A DNA stretch of 64,000 bases. Source: Hyphomicrobiales bacterium. Lineage in GTDB: Bacteria > Pseudomonadota > Alphaproteobacteria > Rhizobiales > Beijerinckiaceae. The notes beneath the pieces were generated by a model. The model did no database searches. It was not told the DNA's origin and saw nothing but the letters and a program-made list of their open reading frames with translations. Of the stretch, positions 15,232-23,175 are shown in pieces; within the stretch, counting starts at the first letter, position 1, and each line of letters opens with the position of its first letter. A program made the position numbers and the translations under genes. The stretch covers positions 62,001-126,000 of the forward strand of contig JAFLCX010000002.1 in NCBI GenBank assembly GCA_017302635.1, given 5' to 3'.

Positions 15232-15461
15232 GGCACACCGCCTTTCATGTTGCGCTTCATCGCGGCCATGGTGTCATCGCCGCGCACGGCGCGCTCCAAG
15301 GCATTGAGCGCTGCGACCGAGATGAAGACGTGGTTCTTCTCGATCTCTATTGTGCCCGGGACGATGTAAGTTTCGGGGATTGACCCCTGTCGCTCGTCCT
15401 TCATGGCCTGATATTCAGCAATCACTGCACGGGCAGCGGCTTTCGTCGATTTGGCCATCAT
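15228..15461 (-). CDS. Small early protein, unknown
   Basis: 77 residues: MMAKSTKAAARAVIAEYQAMKDERQGSIPETYIVPGTIEIEKNHVFISVAALNALERAVRG... The ATG pair at 15461/15458 follows GGGAGGGG. The sequence splits into a basic helix and a short beta-hairpin/helix unit. No recognised family; it is a co-operonic early gene with a 4-base overlap to the next gene. Confidence 0.6.
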   Translation of the reverse strand: MMAKSTKAAARAVIAEYQAMKDERQGSIPETYIVPGTIEIEKNHVFISVAALNALERAVRGDDTMAAMKRNMKGGVP

Positions 15462-15469
15462 CCCCTCCC

Positions 15470-16162
15470 TCACGCGGCCGCGAGATCGAGATTGATGTGC
15501 CGCCAGGGCGCATCGGGTGCCGCACGCTCGTAGAAGCGCACATAGGCCTTGGTGCCGGTGATGCGGATCGCATCGCGGATCGCGGCCATGCCGCGCAGCC
15601 AGCGCTCGTCGGCAATATCGAGCCGCAGGAGCGAGAACAGTTCGGCCCGGTTGATCTGGCCCTCTTTCTCGACCGAGAAGACCCGGTTCACGAGCGCGCG
15701 GATCGCCTCGTGGCTTTGGGAGCCCCATTCCACGAGGCATTCATCCACGAGCTTCTTGGCCTGCTGAAGCTCCGGCCCGAACGAGATCTGATCGGCGATC
15801 TGGACCTGCACCTTCATCGTGCCGTCGAAACTCTGGAAGGTGACGTTGCCTTTGGCTCCGCCAGCCCGCGCGCCATATTCCTGTTCGAGCAGGCTCTGGA
15901 AGGCGTTGAGGTCCTCGAAGGTGTGGGCCTTGAAGCGGGCGATCTGCTCCGAAAGGGCGCGGGCGAAGTGCATCACCTTGCGCACGGTTTCGTCTTCCAG
16001 GCGGTGCTGTGCCTTGATGGTCTCGACCGGCATCAGCGCGCCCTTGGCATCGCGCAGATACGACTTGCCTTCGAGCTCGATGACCGGGCTCGCGGCCTGC
16101 GGGATGCTCACGCCGATCGTGTCGGCATCGATCATCATCAGAGGGGAAACGGTGGCGTTCAT
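15470..16162 (-). CDS. DUF3164 family protein
   Basis: 230 residues. YLRDAKGALMPVETIKAQHRLEDETVRKVMHFA, LEQEYGARAGGAKGNVTFQSFDG, VQVQIADQISFGPELQQAKKLVDECL, ALVNRVFSVEKEGQINRAELFSLLRLDI and FYERAAPDAPWRHINLDLAAA are the characteristic DUF3164 blocks. This family is near-universal in Mu-like early regions, but its function is not established. Length is standard. It overlaps the DnaA-domain gene by 4 bases. Confidence 0.9.
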   Translation of the reverse strand: MNATVSPLMMIDADTIGVSIPQAASPVIELEGKSYLRDAKGALMPVETIKAQHRLEDETVRKVMHFARALSEQIARFKAHTFEDLNAFQSLLEQEYGARAGGAKGNVTFQSFDGTMKVQVQIADQISFGPELQQAKKLVDECLVEWGSQSHEAIRALVNRVFSVEKEGQINRAELFSLLRLDIADERWLRGMAAIRDAIRITGTKAYVRFYERAAPDAPWRHINLDLAAA

Positions 16163-16833
16163 GTCTTGGCTCCCTGGAGTTTGAAGTGCTGTTGAAAGGC
16201 GCTGATGAGCGCGACGGAGGCGGCTTCAAGTTGCGCTGTGGCGCGTGCCTCGGCGCGTGGGCTCGCGGCATTGACGGCCCTGAAGGCCAACACGAATTCG
16301 CCCAGCGCTGGCACGATGGCGTTGAAGGCTGCCCGGTGGGCTTCCAGTTCCTCGGCCGCTGACTTGTCCGCTGCATTCGCGATCGAGGCAGAAATGATGG
16401 CCGCGAAATCGCGGATCGTGTTGATCGAGACATTCGTCGCGAGGCCCGGCCGGTTGAGCACCTTCAGGGCCATGTCGTAAGGGTCTGTATCCGGTGGACC
16501 GATCGGCGCTGCGCCGCGGCAAATCGTCAGAAACTCGCCGACGAGAGCCGCGTATTCATCGCTCTCCTGCATCTGTCGTTCGACGCTCTGGCAAGCATGG
16601 AGCACGGTGGTGTGATCGCGGTTACCGATCGCGCGGCCGATTTCAGGATACGAGCGCGGCAGCAAGGTGCGTGCCGCGAACATCGCGACAGAGCGGGCGC
16701 GGACGATGCGGGCGTCACGTCGCTGCGAGAGGATGTCCACGACACTCATCTCGAAGAATTGCGCCGCGATCTCGACGATGTTGCGCATGGAGAGGCGACA
16801 GATCGGCTCGGGTGAAGGGGTGAGGGCGTTCAT
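16159..16833 (-). CDS. DnaA domain IV-like DNA-binding protein without ATPase
   Basis: 224 residues. Residues 20-90 match the DNA-binding domain IV of DnaA: EIAAQFFEMSVVDILSQRR, then RARSVAMFAARTL, SYPEIGRAIGNRDHTTVLHAC (RDHTTV at 72-77, the DnaA signature). There is no AAA+ domain, so it cannot form the ATP-dependent initiation filament. The C-terminal 130 residues are helical and unrecognised. Such a protein could bind DnaA boxes and compete with host DnaA at oriC, or act at phage sites. The domain match is clear; the biological effect is inference. Confidence 0.85.
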   Translation of the reverse strand: MNALTPSPEPICRLSMRNIVEIAAQFFEMSVVDILSQRRDARIVRARSVAMFAARTLLPRSYPEIGRAIGNRDHTTVLHACQSVERQMQESDEYAALVGEFLTICRGAAPIGPPDTDPYDMALKVLNRPGLATNVSINTIRDFAAIISASIANAADKSAAEELEAHRAAFNAIVPALGEFVLAFRAVNAASPRAEARATAQLEAASVALISAFQQHFKLQGAKT

Positions 16834-17144
16834 TGGACCACCCGCATGTTCGGGCCAGCCTCACGGACCGCATCACTCGCCTTGGCGAGCGCCAGGCGCT
16901 TCGTCACGAGGCCCAGAAACGCCGCCTCCTCGAAGGGGAGAGACTGCGCGCGATGCCAGACCACGAAGTGCTCGCAGGCCGCATCGAGCAGGCCCATCAT
17001 GGCGATTGCGCCAAGGCCCAGCGCTGATCCACCTGCCCTTTGGCCATCCAGAACGCAGTCGATGGCAAAGGACCCGAAGGCCTGCTTGGCGTTTTCGATC
17101 GTGGCTTCAACCGCGGGACTATCCATATTGGCCGGAAGGTTCAT
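16830..17144 (-). CDS. Small early protein, unknown
   Basis: 104 residues: MNLPANMDSPAVEATIENAKQAFGSFAIDCVLDGQRAGGSALGLGAIAMMGLLDAACEHFVVWHRAQSL... Mostly helical with a glycine-rich, mildly hydrophobic centre (about 40-60). It overlaps both neighbours by 4 bases (ATGA). No family recognised. Confidence 0.6.
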   Translation of the reverse strand: MNLPANMDSPAVEATIENAKQAFGSFAIDCVLDGQRAGGSALGLGAIAMMGLLDAACEHFVVWHRAQSLPFEEAAFLGLVTKRLALAKASDAVREAGPNMRVVQ

Positions 17145-17428
17145 GCTGCCCTCCCGCTCATGTGCTGGTCGAGATCATCGGCGAGCAGGTCGAGGTCGCG
17201 CCCGGCCGAGAGGATCAGCGCGCGTAGGTTCGCCAGTTCGAACTCCGCAGCCGGGATGAGCAGCCGCGCGTAGATCAGCGACAGGTTCGGCGCGATCTCG
17301 AACAGACGCGCGAGCAGGTTGTCGATGAAAGCGCGGTCCTGGTCGCGATGGGAGCCGCGCGCCTGCGCCATGCATTGCAGGCCGAGAAAACGCAGCTCTT
17401 CGGCGAGGGTGAGAGCGATGTCACGCAT
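17141..17428 (-). CDS. Small early protein, unknown
   Basis: 95 residues: MRDIALTLAEELRFLGLQCMAQARGSHRDQDRAFIDNLLARLFEIAPNLSLIYARLLIPAAEFELANL..., leucine-rich and all-helical. The ATG at 17428 gives an 8-base overlap with the preceding regulator gene. Ends with an ATGA overlap to the next gene. Function unknown. Confidence 0.6.
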   Translation of the reverse strand: MRDIALTLAEELRFLGLQCMAQARGSHRDQDRAFIDNLLARLFEIAPNLSLIYARLLIPAAEFELANLRALILSAGRDLDLLADDLDQHMSGRAA

Positions 17429-17831
17429 CGGCCTTCTCCTGGTTCTTGCGGTTGTGGGGGCAGCGCGCGCAGGCGTGGAACAGCCGGGCGCGGATCGAGT
17501 TTGTGACGGCGAAGGGCCGCTTCTGCTCGTCGAGGCAGCGCTTGGTGCCAATGGTGCCGAGCACCGGGCATTCGACCTCCTCGCCCATGAAGACGCCGCG
17601 GATTTTCGCGAAGGCGAGGGCGACATCGCCTGGATATTTCCGGGCGAGGAGATGTGAGATCAGCGCGCCGGAATAGCCGAGCTTTTCGGCCACGGCCTTG
17701 GCGGTCGTGCGCTCGCAGGCCAAAGCCAGCGCCTCGATTTCGCGCGGGAGATCAGCGCCCCAGGCCTCGCGGGCCTTGTCGATCGGCCGGGTTCGGGTCA
17801 TTGGAGAGCCGGGTTGAGGACCGCGCTTCAT
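17421..17831 (-). CDS. HTH protein with C-terminal cysteine cluster
   Basis: 136 residues. ERTTAKAVAEKLGYSGALISHLLARKYPGD (about 39-68) is a Cro/XRE-like helix-turn-helix; downstream lie CPVLGTIGTKRC and CARCPHNR, four cysteines that could bind zinc or an iron-sulphur cluster. HTH proteins with a 'CPvlG.i....C' tail are typical of Mu-like early regions of alphaproteobacteria and may act as transcription regulators. Start may be at residue 11 (MTRTRP) rather than 17831. The family role is not established. Confidence 0.7.
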   Translation of the reverse strand: MKRGPQPGSPMTRTRPIDKAREAWGADLPREIEALALACERTTAKAVAEKLGYSGALISHLLARKYPGDVALAFAKIRGVFMGEEVECPVLGTIGTKRCLDEQKRPFAVTNSIRARLFHACARCPHNRKNQEKADA

Positions 17832-18412
17832 GCGACCCTCCCGATTTCCGATGCGGTAACGTTAACCGCCTGCATCAAATTGAGATCGAACGCGGCTTGC
17901 TCGGCCCGCAGCACGATGGGTGCGCGCGGCCCGGTGTTCCGCGCCGGCATCAGCCGGTAGGTTGCGCCCGCGAGGGGAGCCACGTAACCCGCGAGCTTGA
18001 GATCACGCACATAGGAGCGAGCGGTATCCGACCCGATCGGCAGGGCATCGGTCGAGGCGGCGTAGGCGAGCTCGGCCGGTGTGAAGGTCTTGAGGCTGCG
18101 CATCGCGGTCCAGAGCGCCTGCTGGCGCAGGCCCATCTGGGCCCCTTCAGAGCGGCGCGCGGGCGGCGCGTCGCCATCGCGCACGATGCGCTGGCGCAGA
18201 TGCAGGATCGGACCGTGACGCTCCTCGCCGATCGTTTCGACGATGCCCTCGGCGCGCAGGAAGGCAAGATAGTGCTCGACGGATTTGCGGTGCTGGCCAT
18301 CGACGATGTCGTTGATGACGGCACTGCTGAACCATCCGAAATGCGCCTGAAGCGCCCGCATGACGCGCCAGTAATAGGGAGGGCCGCGATCGGGGGACGG
18401 GAGCCGGGGCAT
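17828..18412 (-). CDS. Winged-helix-like early protein
   Basis: 194 residues starting MPRLPSPDRGPPYYWRVMRALQ, with TGATG coupling to the MuB stop. It seems to contain two winged-helix-like units: FSSAVINDIVDGQHRKSVEHYLAFLRAEGIVE (about 27-58) and TPAELAYAASTDALPIGSDTARSYVRDLKLAGYV (about 110-143), each followed by short strands. Probably DNA binding. It is located where Mu carries its small early regulators after B. Confidence 0.6.
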   Translation of the reverse strand: MPRLPSPDRGPPYYWRVMRALQAHFGWFSSAVINDIVDGQHRKSVEHYLAFLRAEGIVETIGEERHGPILHLRQRIVRDGDAPPARRSEGAQMGLRQQALWTAMRSLKTFTPAELAYAASTDALPIGSDTARSYVRDLKLAGYVAPLAGATYRLMPARNTGPRAPIVLRAEQAAFDLNLMQAVNVTASEIGRVA

Positions 18413-19164
18413 CAGGCGACCCTCCGGCGAACCGGCGAGCGGCCGGTGTAGAGCGGCAGGTCGCAGGTCTCGTCGATGGACGTCGTGCCGACGCCCCGTG
18501 CCCACTCGACGCAGCGGTCAATGTTCGTCACGATGCGGCGCGCGCGGCCTTCGCTCTCGATCAGGATGCGCCCGAGCAATCCATCCGAGAAGCTGAACCG
18601 AGGCGCGAGGGCGTCTGCCAGTTTCCGCGCATCGGATGCATCGCAGGCCTCGGCCATCACCCATTCGAGCACTCGATTATAGGCCCGTTCGATCCGCTCC
18701 AGTTTCTGCGGCAGGATTTCCTCGCCGATCAGGATGATCGGGCACTGGCTCCCTTCCTGAATCTCGCGCACGAGTTCGATCATGTTCTTGTCGACGAGCT
18801 TGTCGGCCTCGTCGATGAAGAGCGGCGGGTGGCCGGGCTCGGCCAGGCGACCGATCGCCTGCTCGGCAAGATCCGCGACCGTGCCGCGCGGCTCGTGCAC
18901 GCCGAGCTCTTTCAGAATGGCGCGCAGCAGGGTTTTCCTGGTCCAGCTGTCGCCGACCTCGACACGCGGGCCGCCTGTCGTGTTCTGTGCATAGATCGCC
19001 GCATAGGTCTTGCCGTAGCCCGAATAGCCAAAGAAAACGCCGAAGCCCGGAAGATGCGGGCCACGCGCTTGCAGGCGTTCGACGAGCACGGCCATCGCGG
19101 CCACGTTGCGGAGGGGCGCGAAACGCGGCGTTGTCCCCTCCTTGATTTTCCCGATCTCTTTCAT
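18412..19164 (-). CDS. Transposition target-capture ATPase (Mu B-like)
   Basis: 250 residues from MKEIGKIKEGTTPRFAPLRNVAAM. The AAA+ ATPase has Walker A GYSGYGKT (about residues 46-53) and Walker B PLFIDEADKL (about 114-123), with a C-terminal ATSase-like helical domain. MuB binds target DNA, stimulates MuA and confers target immunity. I chose the ATG at 19164 because GGACAGGA precedes it; a GTG at 19230 directly after the transposase stop would add 22 basic residues (KKRPRTNRSRQSKRRTG) that could also be genuine, so the start is open. Confidence 0.9.
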   Translation of the reverse strand: MKEIGKIKEGTTPRFAPLRNVAAMAVLVERLQARGPHLPGFGVFFGYSGYGKTYAAIYAQNTTGGPRVEVGDSWTRKTLLRAILKELGVHEPRGTVADLAEQAIGRLAEPGHPPLFIDEADKLVDKNMIELVREIQEGSQCPIILIGEEILPQKLERIERAYNRVLEWVMAEACDASDARKLADALAPRFSFSDGLLGRILIESEGRARRIVTNIDRCVEWARGVGTTSIDETCDLPLYTGRSPVRRRVA

Positions 19165-19230
19165 GTATCCTGTCCTTCGCTTTGACTGTCGGCTCCGGTT
19201 CGTCCGGGGCCGTTTCTTTTCGGGGCACAC

Positions 19231-21426
19231 TCAACGCAACGCCGTTTCCCCGAATTCCTTGTGCAGGCGCTTGTGCGCCCGATATTCCGCCCCCTCGCGG
19301 TAGCTGCCGAGCCAGAGCGCATCCTCGGTGCTCACGGGCTCTGAAGCGGCGATCGCGGCTTCCAGATCGAGTGCGCGCCGGAAGCGCTGATGCGGTGTTT
19401 CGTGCTTGCGCAGTGGCCGCACGACCGGCGCAGGGGACGTGATGGCGGCGTCGTTGGCGGCTTCGAGCTTCGCGAGCATGGCCTTCTCGGCCTCGCTCGG
19501 TTCGGAGGCTTTCGGTGCTCGCAGGCCCTTTGAGATATCGAGCGCGTTCGCTGTTTCCGCAGCGGCCGACAAGGCCGGTGTCGCATGCGGTTCGCGCCGC
19601 TTCGGAAGCTCGACCAGAGTGCCGGCGTCTTTCGCCGCTTGCCGCAAGACCGAATCGACCATGCCGCGTTTCTTGATCTTCGCGGCATCCCTGCGGATCG
19701 GCGCAACGCGTTCGGCGATGAAGGCTTTCTGCGCCGCCTGTGCGGCAGCGAGAGCCGCTGCGGGATCGATCCCGGCGAGCTCGGGGCAGATCGCGATGGC
19801 GCGGAACGATTCGCCATCCTCGGCAAAGAGATAGGCGCGGCCCAGATCGGCCGGGTCCATCCGCACGAACAGGGTTTCTCCGGGCATCACGCCGGGCGCG
19901 AGGTAATGCGAGCCTTCGATGCGCAGGCCCATCTTGCCGTAGATGCGCAGCCCATCCTTGCCCGCGACCGGCGCGAGCAGGACCGCCAGCGCGGCTTCGT
20001 CGTCGATCGAGCGGATAGCAAGTGTCGATCGCGACGCCATCAGGAACGGCGTCATGCCCTTCGGCAGACCGCCATGCGGCCGCTGGTGGTAGCGATCGGC
20101 GACGAGACGGTCGAGATAGCCCGCGAGCTCGCTGGCCGAAAGATCGACCTGGAACGCGCCGGCATCATCCTGCCCGAGCCGCCTCGAGAACGCCTTGCGG
20201 TTCTCGATCGCCTTGCGATCCGCGACCGAGTGGCCAATGAAACCGGGAAGCAGCGGCATGAAATCGCGCTGCAACGTGCCGATCGCGCGTTCGACAACGC
20301 CCTTCTGCTCGGGGCTGAAGGGTGCCGAGGTTTCAACCTCGATCCGGAGTGCGGCCAGCAGGCGCTTGGTGGCGCGCGCCACGAAATCCGAGCCGTTATC
20401 GGTCTTGATCCGCTCGGGCACGCCCCAGGCGAGAAGGGCCTTCTTGAGCAGCATGCCCACGGCTTCGGCGCGCGGTGTGCGGCTCACGAAAGTGATCATC
20501 CGCCGCGACCAGACATCCACACAGACATAGATCGAATGCCGGCCGTCCTTGCAGAGCACATCGGCCGGTGATGCGTCGATCTGCCAGAGCTCGTTGAGCC
20601 GCGTGACGAGATGCGCCGACGAACCCGAGACACGCATCCGGCTCTTGAAGGCATCGGGGTTATGAAGTGCCAGCAGCTCGGCCCGGTGCTCGGTCTTGAG
20701 CCGCTTCAACACCCGTTGAAACATCCGCACGGTCGGCATCGGCACCGACTTGCCGCGATGCTGGATCACGTCGCCGAAGCGGTCGCGGCACATGGTGCGC
20801 AGATGATCGGCCGAGAGATGCGGCTGATGGGCATACAGCGTGAGGATATGGGCGCGGATCGACCCGCCTTCGGCTTCATCGAGCACGCCCTTGCCGCGCC
20901 GGGCCGCGCCGCGATCCACCGCAAGGTCATCGACGCTTCCGCGACGCGACGCGCTGAGCCAGCGCCAGACCGAGCGCTTCGAGAGCGAGGGCAGGCACTC
21001 GGCAACCCATCCTGGCGCTTCGACCATTCCGGCATTCCACAGATCGCAGAAGGTCGAGACGGCCGTGTAAATCTTGAGCCCGACATGGCGGTGCCACGCC
21101 TTGAACTGCCCCAGCACGTGCAGTCGCGCGTCGCGCTCGGTCTGGGCCTGTGTGGCAAGGCCCGGCGAGGCATCCGGAGCCGCTCCGGCTTCGATGGCTC
21201 CGGCTTCAGGTTCAGCAAAACGTGCCAGCAGATGCATGCGGACATCGAGCGGCAGCAACTCGACGCGATATTCCATGCCGCCGCCGCGCCCTTCACGTGG
21301 CCGGGCGAGACGGGGATGCTTGTTCCAGCCCTTGCGCTCGGAAAGCAACTGAACGCCACGCTCTGTTTCCGGAAAGCCCGGAAGCGCGAGATCGGCGAGC
21401 TCGGCGGCGGAATACCAGAGCTTCAT
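19231..21426 (-). CDS. DDE transposase (Mu A-like)
   Basis: 731 residues, family-typical length. The N-terminal Mu DNA-binding winged helix starts KLWYSAAELADLALPGFPETERGV. The RNase-H-like core shows the catalytic triad D284 (LWQIDASPADV), D343 (KTDNGSDF) and E379 (GVVERAIGTL), with exactly 35 residues between the last two as in D,D(35)E enzymes. The C-terminal Mu-type beta-barrel and the basic region that contacts MuB and ClpX follow. It catalyses integration and replicative transposition. It overlaps the preceding gene by 4 bases. Confidence 0.96.
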   Translation of the reverse strand: MKLWYSAAELADLALPGFPETERGVQLLSERKGWNKHPRLARPREGRGGGMEYRVELLPLDVRMHLLARFAEPEAGAIEAGAAPDASPGLATQAQTERDARLHVLGQFKAWHRHVGLKIYTAVSTFCDLWNAGMVEAPGWVAECLPSLSKRSVWRWLSASRRGSVDDLAVDRGAARRGKGVLDEAEGGSIRAHILTLYAHQPHLSADHLRTMCRDRFGDVIQHRGKSVPMPTVRMFQRVLKRLKTEHRAELLALHNPDAFKSRMRVSGSSAHLVTRLNELWQIDASPADVLCKDGRHSIYVCVDVWSRRMITFVSRTPRAEAVGMLLKKALLAWGVPERIKTDNGSDFVARATKRLLAALRIEVETSAPFSPEQKGVVERAIGTLQRDFMPLLPGFIGHSVADRKAIENRKAFSRRLGQDDAGAFQVDLSASELAGYLDRLVADRYHQRPHGGLPKGMTPFLMASRSTLAIRSIDDEAALAVLLAPVAGKDGLRIYGKMGLRIEGSHYLAPGVMPGETLFVRMDPADLGRAYLFAEDGESFRAIAICPELAGIDPAAALAAAQAAQKAFIAERVAPIRRDAAKIKKRGMVDSVLRQAAKDAGTLVELPKRREPHATPALSAAAETANALDISKGLRAPKASEPSEAEKAMLAKLEAANDAAITSPAPVVRPLRKHETPHQRFRRALDLEAAIAASEPVSTEDALWLGSYREGAEYRAHKRLHKEFGETALR

Positions 21427-21947
21427 GATTTTCTCCCATCATCCGCTGAGGATGGGAGGGGTGAATGGATGACGCGATCGATGAGTTTGCCGCAGATGTC
21501 GCACGCGACCTGGTTTTGAAGCTTCTGATCAGTGAGATCGCTGGTCTTCGCGGGCCGAACTGGATGCGCCATGCGCATGGGGCCTGTCGGGAGCTGGCCG
21601 ATCGGATTGCCGGGCGAGACCCGGCCATCCGGGACGCTGTCTTCGTCGAGCTTGCGGAATTTCTCGACGACGACGATCAGGTCACGGGGCTTGATTTGGG
21701 CAGCGGCGGCCCTCAACGCTGAAAAGTTGGGGGCGGGCATCTTGCTGGCTGTCGCCGCGATGGCCTCCAGCGTCTCGCGCAGCTCTTGCTCGTCGAGCTC
21801 GTACCGCAGGAATTTCCCGATCGCGCGCTCCGCGCGGACGTATTTCGACCCCGGTTTCACTGGGCGATCATGCGGCGGATCGCCGATGATCTCTTTTTCA
21901 AGGCGAAGGGCCGTCAGATGGCGCTCTGAATGCAGGATGCTGCTCAT
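21423..21947 (-). CDS. Early protein between ParB and transposase, unknown
   Basis: 174 residues: MSSILHSERHLTALRLEKEI..., a helical centre (AERAIGKFLRYELDEQELRETLEAIAATASK) and a C-terminal part with CDICGKLIDRVIHS. It overlaps ParB (ATGA at 21944-21947) and transposase A (ATGA). Location next to the transposase suggests a replication or transposition accessory role, which is inference. No family recognised. Confidence 0.6.
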   Translation of the reverse strand: MSSILHSERHLTALRLEKEIIGDPPHDRPVKPGSKYVRAERAIGKFLRYELDEQELRETLEAIAATASKMPAPNFSALRAAAAQIKPRDLIVVVEKFRKLDEDSVPDGRVSPGNPIGQLPTGPMRMAHPVRPAKTSDLTDQKLQNQVACDICGKLIDRVIHSPLPSSADDGRKS

Positions 21948-22780
21948 GCTGCACCCCCGGCCTTGCCCTTCTTCGGCTTCACGAACCCGCTCACCACACC
22001 CACGATCTTCGCCTTGGTGGGCGCTTCCGCGCGGCCCCAGAGCGTCATGAACTGCTCGAAGAGCTTTTGCTGCGGGTCGACCTCGGTCAGCACATCGAGC
22101 CCGAGAGCGAGGCGCGCGGCTTTCGGCGACTTGGCCTTGCCATCGGCAATCGCCGATGCGAGGGCGAGCTGCGTTTCCGGCTCCTCGGCCGCCAGTGCGA
22201 GCAGCTGCGCCTGATTGTCGGCGAGATCGGACAGCCGCAGCCGTGCGATGGCCTCGGGGCTGAGTTTTTCGGCCAGTTCGAGGCTGCGCTGGACAACACG
22301 CTCGGAGAGACCGGTGCGCTTTGCGGCGTGCTTCGTGAACCGCTCCCCGAATTGTCGCCATGTTGGCGACAATTCCTTTTTGCGTCGCCCGCGCTGCACC
22401 GTTTCAGGGTGCAGGCGATCATAAACGGCCTTGCGCTCGGCCAGCGAGAGTGCACGATCGAGCACAGAAAGCTCGCGGCGCATCAGGTTCTCGTCGATCT
22501 CGATCAGGCGCGCTTCGTCATCGTCGACATTCTGGATGATGCCATCGACCGAACCCCATCCGAGCTTCTGGCAGGCTGCGAGGCGGTGCGCGCCCGCAAC
22601 GAGGCGGTAGCGGTTGCCCTCGGGCCTGAGAATGACGGGAGATTGCAGGCCGTTCTGCTCGATCGACACGGCGAGGGCCTCGACATGCGCCGGATCGACC
22701 GGGCGCAGGCGATTGGTGATGTCGATCTGGTCGAGATCAATCGCGGTGATTTCACCGAAGAGGGGGCGCTCGGTCATCAC
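21944..22780 (-). CDS. ParB/RepB/Spo0J-type partition-like protein
   Basis: 278 residues. The N-terminal ParB domain: LRPVDPAHVEALAVSIEQNGLQSPVILRP, YRLVAGAHRLAACQKLGW (GAHR in place of GERR) and ENLMRRELSVLDRAL. The HTH part includes TKHAAKRTGLSERVVQRSLELAEKLSPEAIARL. This is a standard phage ParB architecture. It lies directly after ner, a position that several alphaproteobacterial Mu-like phages share. No parA partner or parS-like cluster is seen nearby, so a regulatory rather than partition role is possible. Confidence 0.85.
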   Translation of the reverse strand: MMTERPLFGEITAIDLDQIDITNRLRPVDPAHVEALAVSIEQNGLQSPVILRPEGNRYRLVAGAHRLAACQKLGWGSVDGIIQNVDDDEARLIEIDENLMRRELSVLDRALSLAERKAVYDRLHPETVQRGRRKKELSPTWRQFGERFTKHAAKRTGLSERVVQRSLELAEKLSPEAIARLRLSDLADNQAQLLALAAEEPETQLALASAIADGKAKSPKAARLALGLDVLTEVDPQQKLFEQFMTLWGRAEAPTKAKIVGVVSGFVKPKKGKAGGAA

Positions 22781-23049
22781 GCGGCCCTCGCTTGCTGGAC
22801 CGCCTCGGCGCGCACCTGCTTGAAGGTCTTGGGCTCGCCGTTGGCGTGATAGAACTGGGGCCAGATGACCTGACGGGGGACGCCGAGGAACTCAGCGATG
22901 AGCTGATGGGCGCGGGGGAAGCGCTCCTTGGCAGCACGGTTGAACGTGATGCGCGAGAACCCGTGTTCGAGGCCGAGGCGCTGGAGGCTTGAGCCCTTCT
23001 TGCGCACCGCCGCAATGATCTCTTGCGGGTGCCATCCGTGATCGCTCAC
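22777..23049 (-). CDS. ner: Ner-like negative regulator of early transcription
   Basis: 90 residues. GWHPQEIIAAVRKKGSSLQRLGLEHGFSRITFNRAAKERFPRAHQLIAEFLGVPRQVIWPQFY is the Ner/Nlp lambda-repressor-like HTH, with 'IWP.fY' at the C-terminal end. It starts with GTG at 23049 after TAGGAGA. In Mu, Ner down-regulates the early and repressor promoters to help enter lytic growth. It is the first gene of the early operon and diverges from the repressor gene. Confidence 0.92.
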   Translation of the reverse strand: MSDHGWHPQEIIAAVRKKGSSLQRLGLEHGFSRITFNRAAKERFPRAHQLIAEFLGVPRQVIWPQFYHANGEPKTFKQVRAEAVQQARAA

Positions 23050-23117
23050 GCCTGTCTCCTATGCGAAAACCCGCATGGCGTGCTAACCATGCCGAGAAGT
23101 GAAACTTGTTTAACCAC

Positions 23118-23145
23118 AAAATACGGTATTTCGTATTTCGGTCAA
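23118..23145 (-). promoter_or_regulatory. Early lytic promoter
   Basis: On the - strand a -35 box TTGACC (23145-23140), a 16-bp spacer and a -10 box TATTTT (23123-23118) precede the ner GTG at 23049. It is near-consensus for the housekeeping sigma factor and well placed to drive the whole early operon. The palindromic operator at 23119-23138 covers the -10 box and most of the spacer, so repressor binding would block it. Confidence 0.7.
23119..23138. promoter_or_regulatory. Repressor/Ner operator
   Basis: AAATACGGTATTT (23119-23131) is a perfect 13-bp palindrome around a central G and is followed by CGTATTT (23132-23138), giving a second, overlapping inverted repeat AAATACG-N6-CGTATTT. A matching half-site AAATACGGTA occurs inside the repressor coding sequence near 23414, a candidate auxiliary site. 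Located between the divergent ner and repressor genes and over the early -10 box. Confidence 0.65.
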
Positions 23146-23175
23146 GCGAAATCGAGATGACGTGCGGAGTTTTGT

